64,000 nt of DNA, from NCBI GenBank assembly GCA_929200255.1, contig CAKMYZ010000001.1:186001-250000 (forward strand). Direction: 5' to 3'. Shown here in pieces: positions 17,936 through 27,228 of this stretch; within the stretch, counting starts at the first letter, position 1; the number at the start of each line of letters is the position of its first letter. The translations under genes and the position numbers were made by a program. Source of the stretch: an uncultured Alphaproteobacteria bacterium. GTDB lineage: Bacteria > Pseudomonadota > Alphaproteobacteria > Rhodobacterales > Rhodobacteraceae. A model generated the notes under the pieces. It was not told where the DNA came from. It saw only the letters and a list, made by a program, of their open reading frames with translations, and made no database searches.

Positions 17936-18622
17936 ATGAAAAACACAGCACCAATCAGTTCCGGTATTTTGACCGTTGCCGCAATTTTTGGCATTCTTGC
18001 CGCCGGGATTGCCTATTTTCTATTAAAATACGGCGTCTTTGGATCATTCTTTATCGGTCTGATCATTGCCATTATCGTCGCGATTATCCTGATGCTAGGT
18101 TGGCGTGAACCGCAGTCCGGCCAGCAAGAGGGGGCTGCCCCTGCACCGAAACCGGATGCGACACCGGCACCAGAGCCAGCGGCGGCACCCGTTGCCGCGG
18201 CAACACCAGCTGAGCCAGTTGCTGCAGCGCCGGCACCAAAGAAGGCAACCGCACCAAAGAAAGCAGCGGCACCGAAGAAGAAACCTGCCGCCAAAAAAGC
18301 ATCCGCAGCCACGCCAGCACCAGCTGCGCGTGCCGAGGGCACACCAGAATTCCTGAGCGAAGCGCGCGAAGGTGGTCCTGATGATCTCAAACAGATCAAA
18401 GGTGTCGGGCCAAAGCTGGAACAGACCCTGCATGGCATGGGGATCTACCACTTTGATCAGATCGCAAACTGGGGTCCGCAGGAGCAGGCCTGGATGGATG
18501 ACAATCTGGCAGGCTTCAAAGGTCGCGCGACCCGTGATGACTGGGTGTCGCAGGCAAAGACACTTTCCGCTGGCGGTTCGACTGAGTTTTCCCAAAAGGT
18601 CGACAAGGGCGGCGTGTACTAA
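17936..18622 (+). CDS. Membrane protein with NuoE-tail-like helix-hairpin-helix domain
   Basis: This 228-residue protein has two transmembrane helices (about 10-29 and 35-53) and a long Ala/Pro/Lys linker (about 54-140) with AAKKA-type repeats. Its C-terminal domain (about 147-208) is clearly homologous to the end of NuoE: DDLKQIKGVGPKLEQTL against [26 protein letters not shown] against YHFDQIAKW, and RDDWVSQAKTL against [14 protein letters not shown] 17936 has the GAGGGAGA site. The parallel suggests a membrane-tethered partner or assembly factor for complex I, but that is inference. Confidence 0.8.
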   Translation: MKNTAPISSGILTVAAIFGILAAGIAYFLLKYGVFGSFFIGLIIAIIVAIILMLGWREPQSGQQEGAAPAPKPDATPAPEPAAAPVAAATPAEPVAAAPAPKKATAPKKAAAPKKKPAAKKASAATPAPAARAEGTPEFLSEAREGGPDDLKQIKGVGPKLEQTLHGMGIYHFDQIANWGPQEQAWMDDNLAGFKGRATRDDWVSQAKTLSAGGSTEFSQKVDKGGVY

Positions 18623-18637
18623 ACTACGGCAGCGACG

Positions 18638-18868
18638 ATGGCCCAGCATGGACACACAAATGAAGCCCGGGCAGGACAACGCGTCGCGTTGTTCCTGGCC
18701 GGGGTTGGCGGTTTCTGGGTTCTGGTGACAATGATCGGGGCGAATTACGGCTGGTCCATGCGGACAAGGGCGTTTTTTGACCTTGCGGCGCTCGCCGGTT
18801 TCGGGTTTGCCCTGTGGCAGACATTTAGGCTTTGGCGTGCGCGCCAGATTGAAAAGGGCGATCAGTAA
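18638..18868 (+). CDS. DUF5337 family small membrane protein
   Basis: This 76-residue protein with two transmembrane helices matches the DUF5337 family found just before nuoF in Rhodobacterales. It overlaps nuoF by one base (TAATG). Function is unknown; its constant position suggests a link to complex I assembly or stability. Confidence 0.8.
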   Translation: MAQHGHTNEARAGQRVALFLAGVGGFWVLVTMIGANYGWSMRTRAFFDLAALAGFGFALWQTFRLWRARQIEKGDQ

Positions 18869-20154
18869 TGCTCAAAGATGAGAACCGGATTTTCACAAAC
18901 CTTTACGGGATGCACGACCGCACGCTGAAGGGCGCGCAGGCGCGGGGCCACTGGGATGGCACGGCGGGCATCATCAAGAAGGGCCGTGACTGGATCATCA
19001 ATGAAATGAAGGCCTCTGGTCTGCGTGGCCGTGGCGGGGCCGGTTTTCCGACCGGCCTTAAGTGGTCCTTCATGCCTAAAGAAAGCGATGGGCGGCCTGC
19101 ATACCTTGTTGTGAATGCGGACGAATCTGAGCCGGGCACGTGTAAGGACCGCGAAATCATGCGCCACGATCCGCATACGCTGATCGAAGGGTGCCTGATT
19201 GCGTCATTCGCGATGAACGCCAACGCCTGCTATATCTACATTCGCGGCGAATACATCCGTGAAAAGGAAGCGCTGCAAGCCGCGATTGACGAATGCTATG
19301 AAGCGGGCCTTGTCGGCCCCAATGCCGCCAAATCCGGCTGGCCTTTTGACATTTATCTGACCCATGGCGCAGGCGCGTATATCTGCGGTGAAGAAACGGC
19401 ACTTCTGGAAAGCCTTGAAGGCAAAAAGGGTATGCCGCGCATGAAGCCGCCGTTCCCTGCGGGTGCTGGCCTTTATGGCTGCCCGACAACTGTGAACAAC
19501 GTGGAATCCATTGCTGTTGTGCCAACCATTCTACGCCGTGGCGGCGACTGGTTTGCTGGCATGGGCCGCCCGAACAACGCGGGCACGAAGCTGTTTGCGA
19601 TTTCCGGCCATGTGAACAACCCCTGTGTGGTGGAAGAGGAAATGTCGATTTCCTTTGAAGAGCTGATCGAAAAGCACTGCGGCGGTATTCGTGGCGGCTG
19701 GGACAATCTCAAGGCGGTTATTCCGGGCGGGTCATCTGTGCCTTGTGTGCGCGGCGAACACATGCGCGACGCGGTGATGGATTTTGATGCGCTTAAGGAA
19801 AAGGGATCGTCACTTGGCACTGCGGCGGTGATCGTCATGGATAACTCTACCGATATGATCAAGGCGATCTGGCGGTTGTCCAAGTTTTACAAGCACGAAA
19901 GCTGCGGCCAATGTACGCCATGCCGCGAAGGCACCGGCTGGATGATGCGCGTTATGGCGCGTTTGGTCGAAGGCAATGCATCTGTCGCGGAAATCGATAT
20001 GTTGCTGGACGTGACAAAGCAGGTCGAAGGCCATACGATTTGCGCATTGGGCGATGCGGCGGCCTGGCCGATCCAGGGGTTGATCAAGAACTTCCGGGAC
20101 GAGATCGAGGACCGCATCAAAGACAAACGCATAGCAGGGATAGCAGCAGAATGA
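18868..20154 (+). CDS. nuoF: NADH-quinone oxidoreductase subunit F
   Basis: This 428-residue 51-kDa-type subunit oxidises NADH using FMN and passes electrons to a [4Fe-4S] cluster. The NADH/FMN motifs [16 protein letters not shown] and [14 protein letters not shown] are present, as is [16 protein letters not shown]. The cluster ligands are in [15 protein letters not shown] with a fourth Cys in [13 protein letters not shown]. The ATG overlaps the DUF5337 stop. It ends ATGA into a lipoprotein gene. Confidence 0.97.
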   Translation: MLKDENRIFTNLYGMHDRTLKGAQARGHWDGTAGIIKKGRDWIINEMKASGLRGRGGAGFPTGLKWSFMPKESDGRPAYLVVNADESEPGTCKDREIMRHDPHTLIEGCLIASFAMNANACYIYIRGEYIREKEALQAAIDECYEAGLVGPNAAKSGWPFDIYLTHGAGAYICGEETALLESLEGKKGMPRMKPPFPAGAGLYGCPTTVNNVESIAVVPTILRRGGDWFAGMGRPNNAGTKLFAISGHVNNPCVVEEEMSISFEELIEKHCGGIRGGWDNLKAVIPGGSSVPCVRGEHMRDAVMDFDALKEKGSSLGTAAVIVMDNSTDMIKAIWRLSKFYKHESCGQCTPCREGTGWMMRVMARLVEGNASVAEIDMLLDVTKQVEGHTICALGDAAAWPIQGLIKNFRDEIEDRIKDKRIAGIAAE

Positions 20155-20555
20155 AAAAACTGGGAATGATGTTTGGCGCGGCTTTGACACTGGCGGCCTG
20201 TGTCGCCGGCGGCGCGCGGTCGTTTGACGAACCAGCGGTGCAAAAGCTCTTCACCATGTCGACGCCGATGTACTACGCAAGCCAAAACCTGGCCAGTCAG
20301 GTGGCACAAAGCTGCGCGCGTTATCGCTATGATAGTGCGCTGGATGCGCAGTTAAATGAGGCCCGCAACGAGGTTGGGCGCGGTTCACTTTCGGCCAACA
20401 GCATGCGGCGTGCGATTGATCTGGAGACAGACGTGGCGCAGCGCAGTTTCCAGGCCAAGCATGATGTGGTGCTGGGGTCGGATGATCTTTGTGCGGCCGG
20501 GGATGCCGAGGCGCTGGAAGGTTCGGCCATCAGCGCATTGCTGATCCCGGCTTAA
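20151..20555 (+). CDS. Putative lipoprotein after nuoF
   Basis: This 134-residue protein has a basic start (MKKLG), a hydrophobic core and an LAAC lipobox (Cys about 17). The mature part is mainly helical and polar with two further cysteines (AQSCARYR and DLCAAG). The ATGA overlap with nuoF fixes the start. No named family is recognised. Confidence 0.72.
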   Translation: MKKLGMMFGAALTLAACVAGGARSFDEPAVQKLFTMSTPMYYASQNLASQVAQSCARYRYDSALDAQLNEARNEVGRGSLSANSMRRAIDLETDVAQRSFQAKHDVVLGSDDLCAAGDAEALEGSAISALLIPA

Positions 20556-20565
20556 GCACCGAACA

Positions 20566-20799
20566 ATGGCGTTTCGCAATGCTTTGGATGGGGCCGCGAG
20601 TTTTTGCGCGGCCCTTACCACGTCTGCAATCTGCGGATTGCCTGCCTGGTTTACAGTGATGGCCGTCAGGGCCGAGGTCGCACCAGTTTGGGCCTATGGA
20701 GCGGCGGGCGCGATTGGCGTGGTTGGGTTGATCTTGACGGTTGCCTTCCTGCGCAAAGGCCTGGCCGGCGTTGCCCCCACAAGACAGCGGCGGCGTTGA
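20566..20799 (+). CDS. Small membrane protein, unknown
   Basis: This 77-residue protein has two hydrophobic segments (about 12-33 and 40-63) and an Arg-rich C-terminus (TRQRRR). The ATG is 10 bases after the preceding stop and has no strong ribosome-binding site, so re-initiation is likely. Unknown family. Confidence 0.6.
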   Translation: MAFRNALDGAASFCAALTTSAICGLPAWFTVMAVRAEVAPVWAYGAAGAIGVVGLILTVAFLRKGLAGVAPTRQRRR

Positions 20800-20841
20800 C
20801 GTAAGGTGGGTTTGAACCCACCGCATCTGAAGGGAACCGCC

Positions 20842-21306
20842 ATGCATCTGGCCGAATTCAATTTTGGCACTTTGCGGTATCCTTGGGGCGATCCGCGGAT
20901 CGCGGGGTTTGAGGATGCGGTTGATCAGGTCAACGCCATCGGGGCGCGCAGTGCGGGGTTCGTCTGGCGTTTGCCTGACGAAGAAATGGAATACGCGCAA
21001 AATGATCCCGCGGGCCCGTTGAAGGACCGGCCAAACACCGCCTCCACCTTGTCGGTCTGGGAAAACCCAGCGGCGCTCTATCAGTTTGTGACCAGAACAT
21101 TGCATGCAAGGATCATGAAAGGGGCACCCGACTGGTTTGTGCCGGGCGACAGCGGCCACCTGGTCTGTTGGTGGGTGCCGGTGGGGACGCGGCCAAACGT
21201 TGCGGATGGCATGGCCAAGTGGCAATCACTGCAAGCCGCAGGCGAGACGGAAAATGTATTCTCTGCCAAGCGCCTAAAGGCTCTTGCATTGGCATCACCG
21301 GCGTAA
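20842..21306 (+). CDS. DUF3291 family protein
   Basis: This 154-residue soluble protein fits the DUF3291 family of ABM-like (monooxygenase-fold) proteins: HLAEFNFGTLRYPWGDPRI, then GFVWRLPDEE and a SVWENPAALYQFV strand-helix. ATG 20842 follows AGGGAAC. Its function is unknown. It sits among nuo accessory genes. Confidence 0.82.
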   Translation: MHLAEFNFGTLRYPWGDPRIAGFEDAVDQVNAIGARSAGFVWRLPDEEMEYAQNDPAGPLKDRPNTASTLSVWENPAALYQFVTRTLHARIMKGAPDWFVPGDSGHLVCWWVPVGTRPNVADGMAKWQSLQAAGETENVFSAKRLKALALASPA

Positions 21307-21320
21307 ACACACCGATAACA

Positions 21321-21344
21321 GTGCGCTGATATTGAATATCGCAC
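21321..21344. promoter_or_regulatory. Inverted repeat upstream of DUF5333 gene
   Basis: GATATT-G-AATATC is a perfect 6-bp inverted repeat, flanked by GTGC on the left and GCAC on the right with a 3-base offset, in a 104-base gap. It could be an operator or a transcript hairpin at an internal promoter. No T tract follows. Confidence 0.3.
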
Positions 21345-21410
21345 ACCAAATCACGATGTCTGATCTGCAATCGGCAGCATCTGAACTGCCCGGCGCAGGA
21401 GAATGAGTAT

Positions 21411-21815
21411 ATGAAACGATTTGCGATATCGACCGCCCTGATGGCGGCCACCGTGATGGGCGCGGGCTATGCCTCGGCACAAACAGAGCTGAAGGACGTC
21501 ACCCGTGTCAGGGATGGGATCGTGTATGTCGGCATGGCTTATGAGCTATCAGAGCAATGCAGCGACCTGTCTGCCCGTCTTTTCCGGGGGCTTAGCTTCC
21601 TGCAATCACTGAAGGATCACGCCCGCCAACTCGGCTATTCCGACGCCGAAATTGACGCCTACATCGATGACAATGCTGAAAAGGATCGGCTTGAAACAAT
21701 CGCGCGCGCGCAGCTGGTGCGCCTTGGGGTTGTGGAAGGCAATGAGGATACCTACTGTGCCGTGGGTCGCCAGCAAATCGAGGCGAATACCCGTGTCGGC
21801 TGGCTCCTGCGCTAA
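21411..21815 (+). CDS. DUF5333 family periplasmic protein
   Basis: This 134-residue protein has a signal peptide (cleavage after about residue 23, ASAQ). The DUF5333 pattern is visible: a Cys in [15 protein letters not shown], a DLGYS-like [13 protein letters not shown] stretch and a terminal [10 protein letters not shown]. The two cysteines probably pair. The family occurs upstream of nuoG in Rhodobacterales. Unknown function. Confidence 0.82.
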   Translation: MKRFAISTALMAATVMGAGYASAQTELKDVTRVRDGIVYVGMAYELSEQCSDLSARLFRGLSFLQSLKDHARQLGYSDAEIDAYIDDNAEKDRLETIARAQLVRLGVVEGNEDTYCAVGRQQIEANTRVGWLLR

Positions 21816-21952
21816 CTGTCACTGATTCCTGCGCATTTCGCCGACTTTTTTGTCAATCTGACTGGCATCATAGCCCTAGCCGCGTTAAACCCGGTCCGAC
21901 GCGTCTGACCCTGTGTGGCAACAGGCGCCACTGGGAACAAATAAGGCACGCC

Positions 21953-23974
21953 ATGTCTGATCTGCGCAAAGTCGTCATCGATGGAAATGAGGTCGAAGTT
22001 GATGGGGCCATGACCCTGATACAGGCCTGCGAGGAGGCGGGCATCGAAATCCCGCGCTTCTGCTATCATGAACGACTTTCCATTGCGGGGAACTGCCGCA
22101 TGTGTCTGGTTGAGGTTGTGGGCGGCCCGCCAAAACCTGCTGCATCCTGCGCGATGCAGGTGCGTGATCTGCGCCCTGGTCCTGAAGGGCAGCCGCCTGT
22201 GGTCAAAACCAATTCGCCCATGGTCAAAAAGGCCCGCGAGGGCGTGATGGAGTTTCTGCTGATCAACCACCCGCTGGATTGCCCGATCTGTGATCAGGGG
22301 GGCGAGTGTGATTTGCAGGATCAGGCCATGGCCTATGGCGTAGATTTTAGCCGCTTTCGCGAACCCAAGCGCGCGACCGACGATCTGGACCTTGGCCCGT
22401 TGGTCGAAACCCATATGACCCGCTGTATCTCCTGCACCCGCTGCGTGCGCTTTACGACGGAAGTTGCGGGTATCCACCAGATGGGCCAGACGGGCCGTGG
22501 TGAAGATGCAGAGATCACGTCCTATCTGGGCGAAACGCTTGATTCGAATATGCAGGGCAACATCATTGATCTGTGCCCCGTCGGTGCGCTGGTGTCCAAA
22601 CCCTATGCCTTTACCGCCCGCCCGTGGGAACTGACAAAGACGGAATCGGTTGATGTGATGGATGCTCTGGGTTCCAATATTCGCGTCGACACCAAGGGCC
22701 GCGAAGTGATGCGATTTTTGCCGCGCAATCATGACGGCGTGAACGAGGAATGGATTTCCGACAAGACACGCTTTGTCTGGGATGGTCTGCGCAGGCAGCG
22801 GTTGGATACGCCTTATATTCGTGAGAACGGCAAGCTGCGCAAGGCAAGTTGGCCAGAGGCGCTCTCGGCTGCGGCGGTTGCGATGAAGGGCAAGAAGATT
22901 GCCGGTCTTGTGGGCGATCTGGCCCCGGTCGAGGCGGCATTTGCCCTTAAACAACTGGTTGAAGGGCAGGGCGGCAACGTCGAGTGTCGTACTGATGGGG
23001 CAAAGCTGCCGATTGGCAATCGCTCGGCCTACGTTGGCACGGCCAGCATCGAAGATATCGACGAGGCCAAGCGCATCCTGTTGATCGGGACAAACCTGCG
23101 CACCGAAGCGCCGGTACTGAATGCGCGTGTCAGACGCGCGTGGAGTAACGGCGCCGATGTGGCCCTTCTGGGTGAAGCCGTTGATCTGACGTTTGATTAC
23201 TTCCACCTCGGGACCGACCGCGCAGCACTTGCGAAGCTGGCCGAAGATAAAGGCCTGACCGAAGGTGCAGAGACGCCCGGTGTTGTCGTGGTTGGACAAG
23301 GTGCCCTGAATGAGGCCGACGGCGAAGCGGTGCTTGCATTGGCCATGAGGATTGCAGAGCTTGGTAACTCCAAACTGCTGATCCTGCACACCGCCGCGGG
23401 CCGCGTTGGGGCGATGGATGTTGGTGCTGTGACGGCAGGCGGGCTGGATGCCGCTTTGGATGGGGCCGAGGTGATCTACAACCTTGGCGCTGATGAGGTC
23501 GACATCGCTAAGGGTGCTTTTGTGATCTATCAGGGCAGCCATGGTGACCGGGGTGCGCATCGCGCCGATATCATCCTGCCCGCTGCCGCCTACACCGAAG
23601 AAAACGGGTTGTTTGTGAACACCGAAGGCCGCCCGCAACTGGCGCTGCGCGCCAGCTTCCCTCCGGGTGAGGCTAAGGAAAACTGGGCGATCCTGCGGGC
23701 GCTCTCGGCTGAACTGGATGCCACGCTGCCATTTGACAGCCTGGCGCAGTTGCGTCAGGCGCTGGTCGCGGCCCATCCGCATTTGGGCAAGATCGACGAG
23801 GTGGCTGAAAACGCATGGCAGGCGCTGCCCGTCAAGAAACCGGGCAAGGCCGATTTCCGCAATGCGGTCAGCGATTTCTACCTCACCAACCCGATTGCGC
23901 GCGCCTCTAGCCTGATGGCGGAACTCAGCGCGAATGCAAAGGCACGTAAATCCGCGCCAATGGCAGCGGAATAA
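21953..23974 (+). CDS. nuoG: NADH-quinone oxidoreductase subunit G
   Basis: This 673-residue 75-kDa-type subunit wires electrons from NuoF/E to the rest of the arm. The [2Fe-2S] ligands are in [16 protein letters not shown] and a later Cys in PAASC. The His-liganded cluster N5 is in [17 protein letters not shown], and N4 in [10 protein letters not shown] with LCPVGAL. The remainder is the degenerate molybdopterin-oxidoreductase fold without cofactor. A 137-base gap precedes it, which may hold an internal promoter. Confidence 0.97.
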   Translation: MSDLRKVVIDGNEVEVDGAMTLIQACEEAGIEIPRFCYHERLSIAGNCRMCLVEVVGGPPKPAASCAMQVRDLRPGPEGQPPVVKTNSPMVKKAREGVMEFLLINHPLDCPICDQGGECDLQDQAMAYGVDFSRFREPKRATDDLDLGPLVETHMTRCISCTRCVRFTTEVAGIHQMGQTGRGEDAEITSYLGETLDSNMQGNIIDLCPVGALVSKPYAFTARPWELTKTESVDVMDALGSNIRVDTKGREVMRFLPRNHDGVNEEWISDKTRFVWDGLRRQRLDTPYIRENGKLRKASWPEALSAAAVAMKGKKIAGLVGDLAPVEAAFALKQLVEGQGGNVECRTDGAKLPIGNRSAYVGTASIEDIDEAKRILLIGTNLRTEAPVLNARVRRAWSNGADVALLGEAVDLTFDYFHLGTDRAALAKLAEDKGLTEGAETPGVVVVGQGALNEADGEAVLALAMRIAELGNSKLLILHTAAGRVGAMDVGAVTAGGLDAALDGAEVIYNLGADEVDIAKGAFVIYQGSHGDRGAHRADIILPAAAYTEENGLFVNTEGRPQLALRASFPPGEAKENWAILRALSAELDATLPFDSLAQLRQALVAAHPHLGKIDEVAENAWQALPVKKPGKADFRNAVSDFYLTNPIARASSLMAELSANAKARKSAPMAAE

Positions 23975-23985
23975 GGACGAGAGCA

Positions 23986-25026
23986 ATGGTTGAATTCTTT
24001 ACCAACACCAACCTTGGCATCGTTCTGGTGATCTTGGCCCAGTGCCTGCTGGTGCTGATCCCACTGCTGCTGGCTCTGGCGTTTTTGATGTATGCCGACC
24101 GCAAGATCTGGGCCGCGGTGCAGATGCGAAAGGGCCCCAACGTGGTTGGTGCTTTTGGCTTGCTGCAATCTTTCGCTGACTTCCTGAAATACATCGTGAA
24201 AGAAATCGTCGTCCCGGCAGGGGCGGACAAATTCGTTTTCTTCCTCGCTCCGATGATTGCCTTTGTTCTGGCGGTGATTTCCTGGTCTGTGATCCCGTTC
24301 AACGATGGATGGGTGCTGTCGGATATCAATGTGGCGATCCTGTTTATCTTCGCGGTTGGTTCACTCGAAGTTTACGGCGTGATCATGGGGGGATGGGCAT
24401 CGAACTCCAAATACCCGTTCCTCGGCTCATTGCGGTCCGCTGCGCAGATGATTTCCTATGAGGTTTCCATCGGGTTGATCATCATTGGTGTGATCATTTC
24501 CACCGGATCGATGAATTTTGGGGACATCGTTGCCGCACAAGATGGCAGCGCGGGCCTGCTCAACTGGTATTGGGTTGCGCATTTCCCAATGCTGTTTCTG
24601 TTTTTTGTCAGCGCGCTGGCGGAAACCAACCGCCCGCCGTTTGATTTGCCAGAGGCGGAATCGGAGCTGGTTGCGGGTTATCAGGTTGAATATTCCTCGA
24701 CCCCCTTCCTGCTCTTCATGATTGGTGAGCTGATGGCCGTCGTGCTGATGTGCGCGCTAATCTCACTGTTGTTCTTTGGCGGCTGGTTGTCGCCGATCCC
24801 AGGCCTGCCTGACGGGATCTTGTGGTTAGTCCTGAAAATGTCCGCGTGTTTCTTTGTCTTCTCAATGGTGAAGGCGATCACACCACGTTACCGCTATGAC
24901 CAGTTGATGCGGATCGGTTGGAAAGTGTTCCTGCCGCTGTCACTGGCTTGGGTGGTCATTGTGTCATTCCTCGCAAAATATGAGGTTCTGGGGGGCTTTT
25001 GGGCCCGCTGGACGATGGGGGCTTGA
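23986..25026 (+). CDS. nuoH: NADH-quinone oxidoreductase subunit H
   Basis: This 346-residue multi-spanning subunit links the peripheral arm to the membrane arm and lines the quinone channel. The signatures [20 protein letters not shown] and [20 protein letters not shown] are present. The last bases overlap by one with a secreted ORF (TGATG). A degraded copy of the final 12 or so codons occurs at 25862-25899. Confidence 0.97.
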   Translation: MVEFFTNTNLGIVLVILAQCLLVLIPLLLALAFLMYADRKIWAAVQMRKGPNVVGAFGLLQSFADFLKYIVKEIVVPAGADKFVFFLAPMIAFVLAVISWSVIPFNDGWVLSDINVAILFIFAVGSLEVYGVIMGGWASNSKYPFLGSLRSAAQMISYEVSIGLIIIGVIISTGSMNFGDIVAAQDGSAGLLNWYWVAHFPMLFLFFVSALAETNRPPFDLPEAESELVAGYQVEYSSTPFLLFMIGELMAVVLMCALISLLFFGGWLSPIPGLPDGILWLVLKMSACFFVFSMVKAITPRYRYDQLMRIGWKVFLPLSLAWVVIVSFLAKYEVLGGFWARWTMGA

Positions 25027-25736
25027 TGCTGGTTCGTACGGCGATATCTGCCCTTATTGTTTGCTTTGCCTCAACTGCAGTCGCACAAGTGGTTTCAGAC
25101 AAGTGGGCTGCTTCTATGGGTGCGGCGGTTTCATCCTACGTTGAAGATACTTGCCCGGCGGCTGCAAACTTGGAGGCTGATTTAGAAACAATATTGACCG
25201 ATGCGTTTAGTTCGAACTCCGTGGATCTCCCTCTCGGGCCTGTTGATCAGCTAAATGTGCAGGAGGATGACGAATTCATCACATTGATGTCTGATCTTGA
25301 CAAGCGTTTGATGGCTATCGTGTTTGTGGGCGCTTTTGCGGCTATTGATAATGTTGTATTTATGCGCGCGGTTAACGATGAGGCAATGTTGGCGATGCCC
25401 GACTACCTAGAAAACGAAGCTATGTTGCGTAAGAAAGCAAGTATTTCGTTGGAACTGATGGAGTGTTTGTGGCCGTCGGCGGATGAGGTTTCCACGCCGC
25501 CGATACAGTCTGGGTGGGGGGATGTCGGTCACGAATTGTGGTTTCGGATAACCGAACAGATTTATACCGTAAGTTGTCCGGTGGACTATCTCACTCTTGC
25601 GAGGGCGTTTGTGGAAGCTGATTTTGCTTCAGTACCCCCTGCAGATCGTCAAGACTTTGTCGGGGAGCTTTTGATACGGCATGAGGAATACCTTGAGGCC
25701 GCGAAAATTCCAGAGACCTGCGAGGACTTCAGTTAA
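25026..25736 (+). CDS. Secreted protein between nuoH and nuoI (copy D)
   Basis: This 236-residue protein starts in a TGATG overlap with nuoH. Residues 1-20 are a signal peptide (cleavage near TAVAQ). The mature protein is acidic and mostly helical, with four cysteines (EDTCPAA, MECLWP, VSCPVD, ETCEDFS). The last of these lies close to the C-terminus. Codon use is clearly less GC-biased than in nuoH, which suggests recent transfer or rapid change. The C-terminal part shows a faint resemblance to the protein at 25897. No family recognised. Confidence 0.7.
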   Translation: MLVRTAISALIVCFASTAVAQVVSDKWAASMGAAVSSYVEDTCPAAANLEADLETILTDAFSSNSVDLPLGPVDQLNVQEDDEFITLMSDLDKRLMAIVFVGAFAAIDNVVFMRAVNDEAMLAMPDYLENEAMLRKKASISLELMECLWPSADEVSTPPIQSGWGDVGHELWFRITEQIYTVSCPVDYLTLARAFVEADFASVPPADRQDFVGELLIRHEEYLEAAKIPETCEDFS

Positions 25737-25737
25737 G

Positions 25738-25863
25738 ATGATCCAAATCGACGACACTCACGCGGCGAGATGTTCCCTGTTGCCGGATGCATTTCAGGGC
25801 CTCAAGCTTGCCCTGAAGTGCTTCTTTTCACCTAAGGCGACTGTGAACTCCTCACGTAAAATG
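25738..25863 (+). pseudogene. 5-prime stub of nuoI (truncated duplicate)
   Basis: The first 37 codons match the start of the intact nuoI at 26339 in 24 positions, ending in the identical block FFSPKATVN. The copy keeps the same spacing to the preceding stop (TAA, one base, ATG). It lacks all iron-sulfur ligands and breaks off into a copy of the nuoH tail. The reading frame stays open through the junction and into the secreted ORF at 25897. Confidence 0.9.
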
Positions 25864-25899
25864 GGGCTTTGGGAACCGCTGGGCAGTGGGGGCGTGATG
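25862..25899 (+). repeat. Duplicated 3-prime end of nuoH
   Basis: TGGGGCTTT-GGG...CCGCTGG...TGGGGGC-TGATG aligns to the nuoH end at about 24991-25028 with one gap and several substitutions. It recreates the TGATG start context for the ORF at 25897. Confidence 0.8.
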
Positions 25900-26337
25900 A
25901 TTAAGAAAACTGCGTTTGCTCTGTTTGTTCTGCCATTTTCTCTGGGGTTGACGATGACCGCCGCACAGGCACAGCAAAAGTTTCCGGGCTGGATCACTGG
26001 GTGCTCTGCCGGGCCGTTCGGTGGCGAAAACTGTCCCGCCGAAGCGGCTGGTGCGTTGATGGCAAGCCTGCCGATCGGATTGTTAGAGCGTGATTTGCCC
26101 AACGCAAATTTTGATACCTTTGCGCTGGAAGAAGTGCTGCGCCGCATGGGCAGCGGTGTGCAAAGTAAGGCACAACGTGGCGGCTGTAACGGGGCCGATG
26201 ACGTTGTCGTGGCAGGCGAGATTCTACGCGCCAAGATTCCGGCCAACCCTTCGCTTTCGGGGGATGAACGTGAATTGTTTGATCACCTTATGAACATAGC
26301 AACCAACGCTAGCGACTACGTAGGAGAGGGCTGCTAA
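25897..26337 (+). CDS. Secreted protein between nuoH-tail copy and nuoI (copy E)
   Basis: This 146-residue protein starts at the ATG inside the duplicated nuoH tail. Residues 1-25 form a signal peptide (MIKKTAF start, cleavage near AQAQ). Four cysteines lie in the mature part, the last being the final residue. It stops one base before the nuoI start (TAA-A-ATG), matching the D-to-stub junction. Its C-terminal half (Cys, then DD...A...[12 protein letters not shown], Cys) resembles the end of copy D in spacing. A longer product of 199 residues could start at the nuoI stub. Confidence 0.72.
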   Translation: MIKKTAFALFVLPFSLGLTMTAAQAQQKFPGWITGCSAGPFGGENCPAEAAGALMASLPIGLLERDLPNANFDTFALEEVLRRMGSGVQSKAQRGGCNGADDVVVAGEILRAKIPANPSLSGDERELFDHLMNIATNASDYVGEGC

Positions 26338-26338
26338 A

Positions 26339-26833
26339 ATGACCCAGATCGATTACACCCGCGCTGCGAAATACTTCCTGTTGCAGGACGTCTGGCAAGG
26401 CTTCCGCCTGGGTCTGAAGTATTTCTTCTCGCCCAAGGCGACGGTGAACTATCCGCATGAAAAGGGGCCGCTTTCCCCGCGGTTTCGGGGTGAGCACGCC
26501 CTGCGCCGCTACCCCAATGGCGAAGAACGCTGCATCGCTTGTAAGCTTTGCGAAGCGGTCTGCCCGGCGCAAGCTATTACGATTGATGCTGAACCCCGCG
26601 ACGATGGGTCCCGTCGCACGACCCGCTATGACATCGACATGACGAAATGTATCTACTGTGGTTTCTGCCAAGAGGCCTGCCCGGTGGATGCGATCGTCGA
26701 AGGCCCGAATTTCGAATTCAGCACAGAGACACGCGAAGAGCTGTATTACGACAAGGACAAGCTGCTGGAAAACGGCGACCGTTGGGAAGCCGAAATCGCG
26801 CGCAACCTTGAACTGGATGCGCCATACCGATGA
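26339..26833 (+). CDS. nuoI: NADH-quinone oxidoreductase subunit I
   Basis: This 164-residue ferredoxin-like subunit carries two [4Fe-4S] clusters (N6a and N6b): [18 protein letters not shown] and [17 protein letters not shown]. The amphipathic N-terminus with [20 protein letters not shown] is typical of alphaproteobacterial and mitochondrial forms. It overlaps the next gene by ATGA. Confidence 0.97.
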   Translation: MTQIDYTRAAKYFLLQDVWQGFRLGLKYFFSPKATVNYPHEKGPLSPRFRGEHALRRYPNGEERCIACKLCEAVCPAQAITIDAEPRDDGSRRTTRYDIDMTKCIYCGFCQEACPVDAIVEGPNFEFSTETREELYYDKDKLLENGDRWEAEIARNLELDAPYR

Positions 26834-27228
26834 CCGATCAGACCCCCTTTGACGCCATGATGCAGATGGGCCAGGACTGGGCCAAGTCGATGAATGTCGA
26901 CATGGATGCCCTTACGCCCAAGGGGTTTGAAAACCTGTGGCCAACCATGCCTGCCGAAACCATGGAGCTGTTCTTTGGCAAGGGCATCAACTCTGGTGGT
27001 CTGGATGCCAAAACGCGGCTGTTATTGGCGCTTGCGGGTCTTACTGTGCTGGGCGCGCAGGCCGAGGCGCAGATCAGGCAGACCGTTCGTCACTTGGTCG
27101 AAGCGGGTGCCACGAAACAGGAAATCGCCGAAGCAATTGCCCAGATGGGGCTATTCGCGGGCGCCCCGGCCATGACCAAAGCCATGGAACTGGCCACTGA
27201 AGTCTTAGAGAAGGACGAAAGCGCATGA
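26830..27228 (+). CDS. Carboxymuconolactone decarboxylase (AhpD-like) family protein
   Basis: This 132-residue protein has the helical core of the AhpD/CMD family: [27 protein letters not shown], then [16 protein letters not shown] and a [13 protein letters not shown] helix. It contains no cysteine at all, so the CxxC peroxidase-partner chemistry of AhpD is impossible. It is a possible structural or regulatory member. It overlaps both nuoI and nuoJ by ATGA. Confidence 0.85.
   Translation: MTDQTPFDAMMQMGQDWAKSMNVDMDALTPKGFENLWPTMPAETMELFFGKGINSGGLDAKTRLLLALAGLTVLGAQAEAQIRQTVRHLVEAGATKQEIAEAIAQMGLFAGAPAMTKAMELATEVLEKDESA

Noticed and set aside
21812..23986. 724-codon minus-strand open frame
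   Set aside because: Antisense to nuoG, with no ribosome-binding site and a composition typical of antisense translation (rich in Arg, His and Gln).
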